Positions 43,117 through 50,992 are shown, counted from the stretch's first letter. The stretch is 64,000 bases of DNA from Pontibacter ruber (GCF_023630205.1 NZ_JALPRR010000002.1:1-64000); one strand, 5' to 3'. Notes: generated from the letters alone by a model not told the origin. A program made the numbers and translations.

Positions 43117-44019
43117 TCAGTTCTTTCTGGCTTTAAGAAAGGTCTGAGTGAAATCGTGCACAAACTGTTCTGTATACTGCCCTGTCGTGTCCAGTTCCGG
43201 ATCCAGGATGGTGATCTCCAAGCCCGTAGCTTTGGGGCTGGAGAGCAGCAAGTATAACAGCTCGTTAAACTCAGAGTAGCTCAGTCCGCCGGGCGTTCTG
43301 CTGTCTACGGCCGGCATTACCGCATCGTCCAATACGTCTACATCCACATGAATCCAGAAGCCATCCAGTTGCCGGGCCTCTACCATGGCAAGGAAGGAAC
43401 TGACACAGTTGGCGATACCTGTTTCCCGGAGCGCCGACAGCGGAACATAGGTTGCCTGAGAATTCCGGATGATGTTTTCATAATCATCGTCGTACTCCCG
43501 GTTGCCCACGCACCATACATGCGCTTCCTGTATGTAGGGGAGCTGCCCGTTGATGTTGGTAAGCTTTTCAGGACCACGACCGGCCACCATAGCCGCGGCC
43601 ATACCTCCGGCGCCTCCTGTCTGGGAGAAATCCGGCTCCACAAAATCAGTATGGCCATCGAGATAAAACAGTGCATAATTGCCTTTTTGCTTCAGGGCAA
43701 GAGCGCTCCCTATCTGAATGCTGCAGTCGCCTCCCAGCACCAGCGGAAAAGTATCTTCTGCCAGTACTTTGCCTAGTACTTCAGCCTGTTCTTTGGCATA
43801 GGCAACCAGCGCATCAGCATTCAGCACTGTTGTTTCAGAGTCAGGGTCCGGGCTGTAGTTGGGAGGGCTTACCGTTATGGTACTTACTGGTGCAATCAGT
43901 TCATGGAAGTTATACTTGCGTAACCAGGCTGGTAACTTCTTAACGCCCGGCTCGTGCCCCGGCGATGGCTCTTTCAAACCAAGGTTGGAAGGAAATTCGA
44001 TGATCGTAACGTTCGCCAT
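43117..44019 (-). CDS. arginase/agmatinase/formimidoylglutamase family enzyme
   Basis: A 300-residue ureohydrolase-fold enzyme. Manganese motifs: GGDCS (96-100), DGHTDF (121-126) and HVDVDVLDD (Asp226 and Asp228). The first motif has Cys at the site usually held by His in arginase (GGDHS), so one metal site may be altered; I recall a known subgroup with this change. A GLEITILDPELD segment follows. Could be arginase, or a hydrolase of another guanidino compound. Confidence 0.8.
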   Translation of the reverse strand: MANVTIIEFPSNLGLKEPSPGHEPGVKKLPAWLRKYNFHELIAPVSTITVSPPNYSPDPDSETTVLNADALVAYAKEQAEVLGKVLAEDTFPLVLGGDCSIQIGSALALKQKGNYALFYLDGHTDFVEPDFSQTGGAGGMAAAMVAGRGPEKLTNINGQLPYIQEAHVWCVGNREYDDDYENIIRNSQATYVPLSALRETGIANCVSSFLAMVEARQLDGFWIHVDVDVLDDAVMPAVDSRTPGGLSYSEFNELLYLLLSSPKATGLEITILDPELDTTGQYTEQFVHDFTQTFLKARKN

Positions 44020-44095
44020 TGACGGGTTAGTTTAAAGGCTGTCATAGTTAGGAACGAAGGCCAGGAGGGTACAGAGCGAATCTTACTCCACTACT

Positions 44096-44506
44096 TTATA
44101 CATTAAAGTTGAGTTGCCACGAAACGCCATACTTGTCGGTAAGCCAGCCAAACTTTTTACTGAATCCATAGTCTCCAAGCGGCATCAGAGCAGCACCTCC
44201 TTCAGAGAGTTGCTGGAAGAGCGCGTCTATTTCTGCGTCACTGTCGCAGTTGACATAGATGGACATAGCTGGCGTAAAAGAAAACTTGTGATCCATAGGA
44301 TTTTCGCTGATCATATACTCCTGCCCCGCAAGTGTAAACAGCGCATGTTTAATATCTCCTTCTCTGCCTCCAGGCTCACCCGACTTAAAACATTCGATAT
44401 GTTTAACTTCAGAGTCTGTGAACAGCGAAGTATAGAACTGTATGGCTTCAGCAGCCTTTCCGCACTGGTTGCCAACAAACATCAGGAAAGTGGTAGTTTT
44501 TTGCAT
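44096..44506 (-). CDS. VOC-fold (PhnB-like) protein
   Basis: A 136-residue paired beta-alpha-beta-beta-beta domain of the 3-demethylubiquinone-methyltransferase/PhnB type. AAEAIQFYTSLFTDSEV, MDHKFSFTPAMSIYVNCDSDAEID and FGWLTDKYGVSWQL are the family signature. No catalytic role is known for most members. Last ordinary gene before the AT-rich cassette region. Confidence 0.85.
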   Translation of the reverse strand: MQKTTTFLMFVGNQCGKAAEAIQFYTSLFTDSEVKHIECFKSGEPGGREGDIKHALFTLAGQEYMISENPMDHKFSFTPAMSIYVNCDSDAEIDALFQQLSEGGAALMPLGDYGFSKKFGWLTDKYGVSWQLNFNV

Positions 44507-44651
44507 AGCAAGGATTAGTTATGGAGTTGAAGTCAGGTTTAAAATCTTACATTAAAGATAAATGATGTTTAGCCGAAATATATAATTTACTCAACATTAA
44601 GTTTATTCCTTCTTTAGTGACTGCAAATCATCTTCCCGGCAAGGTATTCCA

Positions 44652-45158
44652 TCAAAAAATTATCTGTGGATCTAATCCTGCTGTTATAAGAATGAGTTTA
44701 TAGGCATTTAAGAAATCACTTAAATTCCTTTTATCGGTCTGGTAGGTCGGTGTATTTACATGATATGTAACAGACGAGCCGGGTGTTCCATAGGAAATCG
44801 AACAGGACGTTCCATCTAAAAGTGAAGGGTGTGGGCCGCCGATGATGTTTGTTTGTTTAATCCTCTTTAGAGCGTTAACAATTTTTTGAAACTACCCTTT
44901 TGTTATAGTTATTTCCTTGTCTGTCGATTTAGCAGGAGCTTTTATCTTTAGAGATTCAGGTTCAATTTTTAGCCTTATAGATACAGCTTCTACTTTTAAA
45001 CTATAGGTGCTGTCCGTATCGCTAGATATACTAACTTTTACATAAGCATTATCCGGTCTGATTGCGGTGCTATACTCCAGGCACATACATTTCATTTCCT
45101 GGCTGAAAGCGGTAAAGGATATGAGAAAAGGGAAGGTTATAAGCAAGAATGCTTTCAT
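44652..45158 (-). pseudogene. secreted protein gene interrupted by in-frame TAG
   Basis: From ATG 45158 a signal peptide (MKAFLLITFPFLISFTAFSQ) and about 70 further residues (EMKCMCLEYSTAIRPDNAYVKVSIS...KSTDKEITITKG) are followed by TAG at 44892-44894. The same frame then stays open for 80 codons (starting FQKIVNALKRIKQTNIIGG, with GTPGSSVTYHVNTPTYQ and ending GLDPQIIF) to a TGA at 44652-44654. The second part reads like real protein and has no ATG, so one gene of about 168 codons was broken by a nonsense change. Alternatives: sequencing error or readthrough. Family unknown; the 390-bp gap downstream is explained by it. Confidence 0.65.
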
Positions 45159-45216
45159 ATTGAATTGGCTAATCATTGGCTTAAACAGATTGGCTACAAT
45201 GTGGCGAAGCTACTAT

Positions 45217-45336
45217 TTAGGGGTGTTGTGGGCTTTCATCTTTTGATGCAACCAGATCAGTTAGTCCATCCTTGTCAAATAGTATCTTGCCGATCTTAAG
45301 CTGTGCTTCGGTTACTTATTCAGCATACCTTCCCAT
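45217..45336 (-). pseudogene. possible gene relic with in-frame stop
   Basis: On the minus strand the frame VTEAQLKIGKILFDKDG continues to LVASKDESPQHP and a TAA (45217-45219); directly upstream in the same frame are a TAA (45316-45318) and MGRYAE. The two parts look like one coding stretch broken by a stop. Short and unsupported by homology. The sequence 45183-45222 inside it also resembles a degenerate attC element. Confidence 0.3.
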
Positions 45337-45388
45337 TTTTATCGGGCGTTCTGTTACCAATTGTCAGATGTAGCTGACTGTGCGAAAC

Positions 45389-45958
45389 TTATACTTTCAG
45401 CATGCCACGGAACGCTCTGGCGCTATAGTATGATTGTGCTCCGTTGTGATAAACGAACACGTGGTTGTAGCGGCGATCACAATAGAGGGCGCCACCGAGT
45501 TTTCTGATCTCGACAGGTGTTTTTATCCAGCTTGAGGTTTTTATGTCGAACTCTCCAAGTTTTTGCAGTTCACGGTACTGTTCTTCTGTTAAAAGCTCGA
45601 TGCCCATAGCAGCCGCCATATCTACAGCGTTATTTTCTGGCCTGTGCTCTTTCCTCGATTCCAGCCCTTCGCGGTCGTAACAAACACTTCGGCGGCCTTT
45701 CGGGCTCTCTGCTGAACAGTCACAAAAAATGAATTCGCCTGTTTCTTCATCATACCCAACAATATCTGGCTCACCGCCTGTTCTTTCCATTTCAGAGAGC
45801 GACCATAGTTTTTCAGTAGTAGCTTCCAGCTTTGCCTGTACCCTAGACCACTGTATACCTCCATGACGTTTCATGTTTTTTTCAAAACGGGCTTTTAGTG
45901 TGCTGCGTAGTTCTTCGCGCTGCTCTGGTGACAACTCCTTTTGGTCTCTCTTTGTCAT
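45389..45958 (-). CDS. DUF4256 family protein
   Basis: A 189-residue soluble protein. ELRSTLKARFEKNMKRHGGIQWSRVQAKLEA, GGEPDIVGYDEETGEFIFCDCSAESPKGRRSVCYDREGLESRKEHRPENNAVDMAAAMGI and the C-terminal FVYHNGAQSYYSARAFRG match DUF4256. ATG at 45958 (an upstream TTG is possible). Function unknown. Lies inside the cassette-like region. Confidence 0.8.
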   Translation of the reverse strand: MTKRDQKELSPEQREELRSTLKARFEKNMKRHGGIQWSRVQAKLEATTEKLWSLSEMERTGGEPDIVGYDEETGEFIFCDCSAESPKGRRSVCYDREGLESRKEHRPENNAVDMAAAMGIELLTEEQYRELQKLGEFDIKTSSWIKTPVEIRKLGGALYCDRRYNHVFVYHNGAQSYYSARAFRGMLKV

Positions 45959-46068
45959 AGGTTTGGTTAGGATGTCTTGCAAGGGATTTTGTGCTATGTT
46001 AGGCTAAGTGGTTGTTGTGGTCGATGGCTTTTCTTTATTACACATAATGACAAAATCCTGCCACTTAG

Positions 46069-46488
46069 TTAATATATCTCATAATCATGTTTAATGGGCA
46101 TTTCTCTTACTAAACTGTCTCTGGTATTCTTCTGAACCGCAATAGCAGCAAAAAGGCTTAGTATAAATGACATGGCATAAAATCCTTTTTCACTAAGCAG
46201 CAAATCGGCATTCCAGAGCCCCACTGTCAGCAACACAACCGCCAGAATGGTAGAAAACCAACTAAGTCCATAATAGATATTAGTAACAGGAATACCATCC
46301 AGTTGGTCCCGCACACTTTTCTGGAGAGAGATAGCTGAGAACAGACCATACATAAGTATGGTAAAATAATAACCCTTCTCGTTCAGCAACATTTCGGCAT
46401 TCCAAAGCCCAATTATATATGCTGCAATGCCAGTAAGTAAAGTCGCCCAAGAGGCCGCAATAAATGCATTTGATGGTTTCTGATTCAT
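46069..46488 (-). CDS. YiaA/YiaB-family inner membrane protein
   Basis: A 139-residue protein with two tandem YiaAB units, each of two helices: unit 1 with [15 protein letters not shown], unit 2 with [15 protein letters not shown], and the QKxxRD loop after each. E. coli YiaA/YiaB are of unknown function. It follows a Crp-type regulator gene by 82 bp on the same strand. Confidence 0.85.
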   Translation of the reverse strand: MNQKPSNAFIAASWATLLTGIAAYIIGLWNAEMLLNEKGYYFTILMYGLFSAISLQKSVRDQLDGIPVTNIYYGLSWFSTILAVVLLTVGLWNADLLLSEKGFYAMSFILSLFAAIAVQKNTRDSLVREMPIKHDYEIY

Positions 46489-46570
46489 TTTTTTATTTTG
46501 TTAAGTTATGAATCAAAGGTATCCCAGCCTGCAATACTTTCTTTTGACAATTGTCAAAAAAGGAAGAACA

Positions 46571-47134
46571 TTAAGCCTGACTTCGTATCCTGCTCAGCGT
46601 TTCCTGACTAATACCAAGGTAAGATGCAATTTGCCCGAGAGAGATTCTTTGAAGAATATGGGGTGAGGTTTCCATTAGCTGTTCATACCGCTCCCGAGCC
46701 GTTTTGAATTGCATAGCCATCAAACGCTCTTCCAATCTAATATAGTACTGTTCATTTATAATCCGTACCAAGCGCTCAAGGTCATTATGAATATCAAACA
46801 ACTGGTTCAGAGCTTCGAAACTAATACCCCACAAAGTGGAGTCTTCTAGAATTTGTATGTTTTCTACACATGGTTTTCGGGAAATAAAGCTGTAGAAAGA
46901 AGTGATGAAGTTGTTTTCGAAGCCAAACCAATAAGTAACTTCCTTCCCATCGAGATTATAATAGCCACGCAAACAGCCTTTTTCTAGAAAGTACAAATTA
47001 TTGCACACCATTCCTTCTCGTAGTAAAAAAGAATTCCTTGAAATCTCTACCTGCTTCAAAGCTTTCGAAAGGGTCTCCCACGCTCCTAAAGAAATAGGAT
47101 GATATTGCGATATGCAATTAAACAAAGCATTCAT
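46571..47134 (-). CDS. Crp/Fnr-family transcriptional regulator
   Basis: A 187-residue regulator: cNMP-binding-type beta-roll (20-115, NNLYFLEKGCLRGYYNLDGKEVTYWFGFENNFITSFYSF) and a C-terminal winged helix (ISLGQIASYLGISQETLSRIRSQA). The ligand pocket lacks the usual RxS arginine pattern, and no Cys cluster for Fe-S is present. In Bacteroidota such regulators often stand beside the gene they control, here yiaA-like. No operator is visible to me. Confidence 0.85.
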   Translation of the reverse strand: MNALFNCISQYHPISLGAWETLSKALKQVEISRNSFLLREGMVCNNLYFLEKGCLRGYYNLDGKEVTYWFGFENNFITSFYSFISRKPCVENIQILEDSTLWGISFEALNQLFDIHNDLERLVRIINEQYYIRLEERLMAMQFKTARERYEQLMETSPHILQRISLGQIASYLGISQETLSRIRSQA

Positions 47135-47209
47135 TTTAAAGCTCTCTTACTTTAGGTATGATTTAGAATTTTTTTGTAAGGAAATAGAGGGCTTCATTTT
47201 TGTTAGGAA

Positions 47210-47342
47210 GCCTAACGGTTTGAAGCTACAAGCAGTTGGCGATTTCGGAGACGAAAACTAACTGGTACTATTGAACTTGATACGAAGCAGGAAACTTTGT
47301 TTATTCACTGAACCGCCAATTTATTGTAGCTACTGTTGGCGG
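47210..47342 (-). repeat. attC-like element (long)
   Basis: Read on the minus strand: GCCAACAGTAGCTACAA, about 90 nt, then TTGTAGCTTCAAACCGTTAGGC. Inner arms GTAGCTACAA/TTGTAGCTTC pair. A second pair of CGCCAA/TTGGCG segments lies inside. About 133 bp, within attC range. The core ends GCCAAC and CCGTTAGG match the other elements here. Confidence 0.5.
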
Positions 47343-47362
47343 TAGTGGTTTTCAATTAACTG

Positions 47363-48364
47363 TCAGAATTCTTCCTCTGTCATTCCGTTGTTTACTACCG
47401 CACCTACAGTATTTCCTGTTGCTACTGCTATAGCCACCGAGCGCATAGGGCTTGCATTGTCGCCACAAGCAAAAATATTGGTTACACTTGTTTTCTGAAA
47501 CATATCTACTTTAAGTAATCCCTGTTCTGTTAACTCACAACCCAAAGTTTCGGGAATTTTGCAATGTTGTTCAAAGTGTGGTCGTGAATAGATTGCTTCA
47601 AGGTCAAAGGTTGTATTGTCTTTAAATACAATTTGTTGAATATTTCCGTTTATGTGTTTTAGATACTCAATTTCTTTAGCAATTATTGAAATTTTGTATT
47701 TGTTGATTTTATCGGTTTGCTCTAGTGTTAGTGTAGATTTCCCATTGGTAAAAATGGTCAAATCTTTTGTCCAGTTACGAATGAGTTGAGCATAATGAAA
47801 TGCAAAATCTCCGTTTGCTAAAATTCCGGTTTTTTCTCCTTTTACTTCATAACCGTGACAATATGGGCAATGTATAATAGATATGCCCCAGCACTCCGAA
47901 AAACCTTTGATGTCAGGCATTATATCTTTTACGCCTGTGGCGAAAATGAGCTTCTTTGCTGTAAATGCTTCACCTTTTTTTGTAGTTATCTCAAATCCGT
48001 TTGAGGTTTTCTTTCCACTGTCGGCAATATCCTCTAAGAATTTTAGGGTATCGTATTTCAAAACCTGTGCTTTGGCTTTTTCTGCAATTGCTTTTGGTTT
48101 TTCTCCGTCCTGCGTAATGAAGTTGTGCGAATGTGGTGTTTGCCGGTTACAAGGTAATCCACTATCAATGATTAAAACCTTTCGCAAAGCCCGCCCCAAA
48201 GCCATTGCAGCAGAAAGTCCTGAATAACTTCCACCAATAATAATTACGTCAAAATTTTTATTATCTGTCATTAGATTGATTTTTGAAAATGCGGTTAAGG
48301 GAAAAGGCATCGCCAATGCTGTAAGAGAAAGTCCAACTTGTTTTATTAGTTCTCTCCTTGTCAT
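47363..48364 (-). CDS. thioredoxin-reductase-like flavoprotein with twin-arginine N-terminus
   Basis: A 333-residue FAD/NAD(P) oxidoreductase. FAD-binding GGSYSGLSAAMALGRALRKVLIID, redox-like CPYCHGYEVKGEKTGILANGD, and the C-terminal NIFACGDNASPMRSVAIAVATGNTVGAVV. CPYC replaces the usual CATC of TrxB. If the ATG at 48364 is used, the N-terminus is MTRRELIKQVGLSLTALAMPFPLTAF, a plausible Tat-type signal (RR at 3-4), which would export the protein; a cytosolic start at MTDNKNFD is the alternative. Divergent from a Fur-family gene over a shared operator; TACCTTTG -7 box at 48384-48391. Confidence 0.8.
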   Translation of the reverse strand: MTRRELIKQVGLSLTALAMPFPLTAFSKINLMTDNKNFDVIIIGGSYSGLSAAMALGRALRKVLIIDSGLPCNRQTPHSHNFITQDGEKPKAIAEKAKAQVLKYDTLKFLEDIADSGKKTSNGFEITTKKGEAFTAKKLIFATGVKDIMPDIKGFSECWGISIIHCPYCHGYEVKGEKTGILANGDFAFHYAQLIRNWTKDLTIFTNGKSTLTLEQTDKINKYKISIIAKEIEYLKHINGNIQQIVFKDNTTFDLEAIYSRPHFEQHCKIPETLGCELTEQGLLKVDMFQKTSVTNIFACGDNASPMRSVAIAVATGNTVGAVVNNGMTEEEF

Positions 48365-48403
48365 ATTATGCAAATGCGTTCGGCAAAGGTAAAATAATTT
48401 TTC

Positions 48404-48452
48404 ATTAATGCGACAAGGTTGCATTAATATATTGCAAGTTTGTCGCATTAAT
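48404..48452. promoter_or_regulatory. composite dyad operator for Fur-family regulator
   Basis: ATTAATGCGACAA (48404-48416) and its exact complement TTGTCGCATTAAT (48440-48452) flank inner half-sites GTTGCATTAAT (48418-48428) and ATATTGCAA. The first two arms make ATTAATGCGAC-N3-GTTGCATTAAT. Lies between two divergent genes and covers the -33 of the fur-type promoter; typical of autoregulation. Confidence 0.8.
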
Positions 48453-48469
48453 ATTTTTGACTATTTTTG
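48439..48469 (+). promoter_or_regulatory. promoter of fur-type gene
   Basis: TTTG at 48439-48442, 19 bp, TATTTTTG at 48462-48469: consensus. The ATG is at 48474, so the mRNA is probably leaderless or nearly so. Confidence 0.8.
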
Positions 48470-48473
48470 TACT

Positions 48474-48851
48474 ATGATGAAACGTAGAAATACTGCAACA
48501 CAAGAGGCTGTTTTGGCTGTATTAACAAGCAAAAGAAGGGCAATGAGTCAAGATGCAATTGTCAAACAGATGGATGTTAGGGCTGACAGAGCTACTATTT
48601 ACCGGATATTGAACCGTTTTTGCGAAGATGAGATTGTCCATAAGATAGTTGCAGATGATGGTAAACAGTACTTTGCTGTCTGCATAAAATGTGATGAAAA
48701 AACAATATCTAATAATCATTTTCATTTTCGTTGCACAAAATGCGAAACTATTGAGTGCTTGCCAACAATAGTGGAATTCTCAGCTCCTCAAAATTATAAA
48801 GTCCAGCAAATGAATTGTGTTCTTGTTGGAGTTTGTAAGGATTGTGATTAA
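48474..48851 (+). CDS. Fur-family transcriptional regulator (Zur/PerR-like)
   Basis: A 125-residue metalloregulator. A winged helix (MSQDAIVKQMDVRADRATIYRILNRFCEDEIVHKI) precedes a metal-binding part with HFHFRCTKCETIECLP and a C-terminal CKDCD, so a structural CxxC/CxxC zinc site is likely; the sensor site ligands fit Fur, Zur or PerR equally. ATG ATG at 48474 fits the promoter spacing. Plus strand, unlike most neighbours, and divergent from the flavoprotein gene over a dyad operator. It may control that gene in response to metal or peroxide. Confidence 0.85.
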   Translation: MMKRRNTATQEAVLAVLTSKRRAMSQDAIVKQMDVRADRATIYRILNRFCEDEIVHKIVADDGKQYFAVCIKCDEKTISNNHFHFRCTKCETIECLPTIVEFSAPQNYKVQQMNCVLVGVCKDCD

Positions 48852-48931
48852 TTGCAATTTGTATGGATAAAACTTTACAGAAATCTTTATAGATCTTTTT
48901 CTGTCAACCCGAAGTTTGAAGTTTGCAGGTC

Positions 48932-48974
48932 TTTTACCATTACCGTCAACTACTGTTTTACCATTACCGTCAAC
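48932..48974. repeat. tandem duplication of an attC edge
   Basis: TTTTACCATTACCGTCAAC occurs twice, 24 bp apart (48932-48950 and 48956-48974). The second copy runs into the adjacent attC-like element. Confidence 0.7.
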
Positions 48975-49036
48975 GGGATTGTGTAGACTATGTGCGAGGC
49001 TCTTAAGCCGAAGCATTGAGTCTACACGGGGTTGGC
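48971..49036 (-). repeat. attC-like element
   Basis: On the minus strand: GCCAACCCC, arms GTGTAGACT (from 49027) and AGTCTACAC (48989-48981), ending in CCCGTTGAC. Stem 9 bp perfect, loop about 29 nt with a further AGGCTCTTAAGCC-type mini-palindrome. Confidence 0.55.
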
Positions 49037-49047
49037 ATTAATTATTT

Positions 49048-49794
49048 TTACTCTTCCCAAAGTTGTTCTATTTGACTTACTCGCCATTCATTGTCTTTTA
49101 AAGCAAGTCTTATTCTGACACCTGTACTTATCAATCGGAGGTCAGCAACGGCTCTATCACGCTTTTTGTTAATCAGAACTCCTAAAACCTCAGGGCTAGT
49201 TCTGTATTCCTTCCAATCCATGGAAATAGGCATATTAACAAATTGGTCTAAGAAGCTAATCTTTTCGTAGCTATCAGACATAAGAAACAGCTCCATTGCT
49301 CTTTTAAACGGTTTTATGTCATATAGTGCACTGGCTTTCCCCAACTCAGGATGTGGTATAAAGGGACTTAAGGTGTTTAGTTCAAGGTTGTAAAATGAAT
49401 CAAGGTTATAAACCGAATCTACAATCTTATACTTTATCTCTGTAGGCAAAATTGCATATCTATATTTGGAGTAATGAGGTCGAGGAAGCCAACCGTATTT
49501 TTCTAAATTGAATGGATGATAGATTTGTGTATAAATTCCGTTTAGAGCTTTTGTTATAGAGTCTTCGTTTTGTGTTGAGAGGCTTTTTGAAGATTCTTTC
49601 CAACTTTCAAAAAACTTGCTCAAAAGCACAGTATCTTTTTTCTGATAAGCTTCTTCTAATTGGAAGTAGTAAGTGGAATCAATAGCTTCCTTGATAGCCT
49701 TTGATGCCACAACGATGGGCTTTGTTTCATTTCTCTTCTGTTCGCAAGAAGTAAGTATGGCGAGAAGTAAAAAAATGAACATTAGATTTCTCAT
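49048..49794 (-). CDS. lipoprotein, unknown (cassette-borne)
   Basis: A 248-residue lipoprotein (MRNLMFIFLLLAILTSC, Cys17). The mature part is rich in Tyr and Lys, with YFQLEEAYQKKDTVLLSKFFESWKESS near the start, IYHPFNLEKYGW and a C-terminal SWEE-like WRVSQIEQLWEE. AT-rich, minus strand, flanked by attC-like elements on both sides. No family recognised. Confidence 0.65.
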   Translation of the reverse strand: MRNLMFIFLLLAILTSCEQKRNETKPIVVASKAIKEAIDSTYYFQLEEAYQKKDTVLLSKFFESWKESSKSLSTQNEDSITKALNGIYTQIYHPFNLEKYGWLPRPHYSKYRYAILPTEIKYKIVDSVYNLDSFYNLELNTLSPFIPHPELGKASALYDIKPFKRAMELFLMSDSYEKISFLDQFVNMPISMDWKEYRTSPEVLGVLINKKRDRAVADLRLISTGVRIRLALKDNEWRVSQIEQLWEE

Positions 49795-49804
49795 TATAAT
49801 TTAT

Positions 49805-49870
49805 GCCAACGGTACTCGTGCAGCAGAAGCCCGAAGCGTAGCAAGGGTTAAAGCTGCACCTTGTTAGGGG
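49805..49870 (-). repeat. attC-like element
   Basis: Plus-strand reading GCCAACGG...CTTGTTAGGGG with inner arms GTGCAGC (49818-49824) and GCTGCAC (49853-49859) and a loop that includes GAAGCCCGAAGCG. 66 bp. Minus-strand ends CCTAAC and CCGTTGGC. Confidence 0.6.
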
Positions 49871-49872
49871 TT

Positions 49873-50301
49873 TTAATTCTTCCTTTTAAGTTCTGCTATC
49901 TCTTCTTCTGCGTTTTGCTTTGGTAGAGACATCCTAAAGCATTGATGATATTCCAGTTTCTTTTCCTGTTCATTTGTGAAGGCGAAAACCAAGTATGAAT
50001 TTCCTATTGTAAAGTCTCCACCACAGATTGTTGCTTCTGTCAGTAGAGTAACCTTTTTCTTTTTTTCTCCTTTATAAACTTCTTCTGTTAAAAACTCGGT
50101 GATATAGTACTGCTCTTCACCCTGCTTTCGTTTTACCTTTGGCTCATAATTCTTGACAGACAACACCTTACCTAAGAATACAGAAGCAGACTTAGATAAT
50201 GATTCTTCTAATGATGCTTCTTCACCTTCACAGTCGCAGGCTAATGAAGGAGATGCGAAGGCGAGCATGCACATTAGCAGCAGGAAAATTCCTTTTTTCA
50301 T
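49873..50301 (-). CDS. secreted NTR/TIMP-like protein (cassette-borne)
   Basis: A 142-residue secreted protein: signal peptide ending SLA, then CDCEGEEASLEESLSKSASVFLGKVLSV, YYITEFLTEEVYKGEKKKKVTLLTEATICGGDFTIGNSYLVFAF and YHQCFRMSLP. A leading CxC, a VFLGKVLSV strand and CGGDF-x-GxSYLVFA resemble bacterial TIMP/netrin-like (OB-fold) domains. Cys pairs could form disulfides. Function unknown; flanked by attC-like elements. Confidence 0.6.
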   Translation of the reverse strand: MKKGIFLLLMCMLAFASPSLACDCEGEEASLEESLSKSASVFLGKVLSVKNYEPKVKRKQGEEQYYITEFLTEEVYKGEKKKKVTLLTEATICGGDFTIGNSYLVFAFTNEQEKKLEYHQCFRMSLPKQNAEEEIAELKRKN

Positions 50302-50313
50302 AATTCGTTATTA

Positions 50314-50372
50314 CCCCTAACGGACTTGCCTATAATGTGGCGTAGCTACATTATAGGCAAGTCCGTTAGGGG
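50314..50372 (-). repeat. attC-like element, perfect 59-bp hairpin
   Basis: Arms of 25 bp (50314-50338 and 50348-50372) pair perfectly around the 9-nt loop GGCGTAGCT. Ends CCCCTAACGG and CCGTTAGGGG. Total 59 bp. A perfect stem lacks the extrahelical bases that normally orient attC recombination. Confidence 0.65.
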
Positions 50373-50386
50373 AAGACATTTTACTT

Positions 50387-50974
50387 TCAACATTGATTTA
50401 TTTGCTCAAGAGCCAAATTAATAGCCTCACTGACTTCTGTGTTTGTTTCAACATTCTTTCTTTCAAGTAAAACTGGAACAAGGTGTTTGTTCCTGAGGAA
50501 ATAGGCTACAGCGGCTGCTCTATTTCTTACTTTACTTGATTTACTCGACAGTACCTTTTCAAGCACTTCAACTTGTTCATCTTCTGTGAAGGCAGCACCC
50601 AACATTGTCAAAGCTCTGTCAACTGTTTTAGGATTCCCCCTTTCAATTAAATCGTAAATCTTCTTTTTAGCTTCATTAAAATGGTAAGATAGCCGCTCTA
50701 ATTTTGTTGCTGCCTGTTCCCAAACTCCAGAAGCTCCATTGACAACTGCTTCCTCCAGACTTGCCAGTTGCTCAGGACTGATAGCTTTAGTTTGAATTAT
50801 CTGTAAATAGTCAGTAGCTAACTCTTTTAATGTTGATAGTTCTTTTTCTAAATCTCTCCGAGAATAGTTTCTGTTATCTAAAACCCTCTTCTCTATATTC
50901 TTATGTTCTGTTTCTAAGTCCCAGGAGAATAATGTTGGCTTGTTAGCTTCTTTTAAAGAATAGGCTTGGCTCAT
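50387..50974 (-). CDS. helical repeat protein (cassette-borne)
   Basis: A 195-residue soluble protein, almost wholly helical, with HEAT-like units toward the end (VDRALTMLGAAFTEDEQVEVLEKVLSSKSSKVRNRAAAVAYFLRNKHLVPVLLERKNVETNTEVSEAINLALEQ). No catalytic motif. AT-rich, own attC-like element on each side. Function unknown. Confidence 0.65.
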   Translation of the reverse strand: MSQAYSLKEANKPTLFSWDLETEHKNIEKRVLDNRNYSRRDLEKELSTLKELATDYLQIIQTKAISPEQLASLEEAVVNGASGVWEQAATKLERLSYHFNEAKKKIYDLIERGNPKTVDRALTMLGAAFTEDEQVEVLEKVLSSKSSKVRNRAAAVAYFLRNKHLVPVLLERKNVETNTEVSEAINLALEQINQC

Positions 50975-50992
50975 TTCTTTATGATTCTGTTT

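Noticed and set aside
48932..48974. CRISPR-like repeat
   Set aside because: Only two copies with a 5-bp spacer; no cas genes or further repeats. No CRISPR array was seen in the window.
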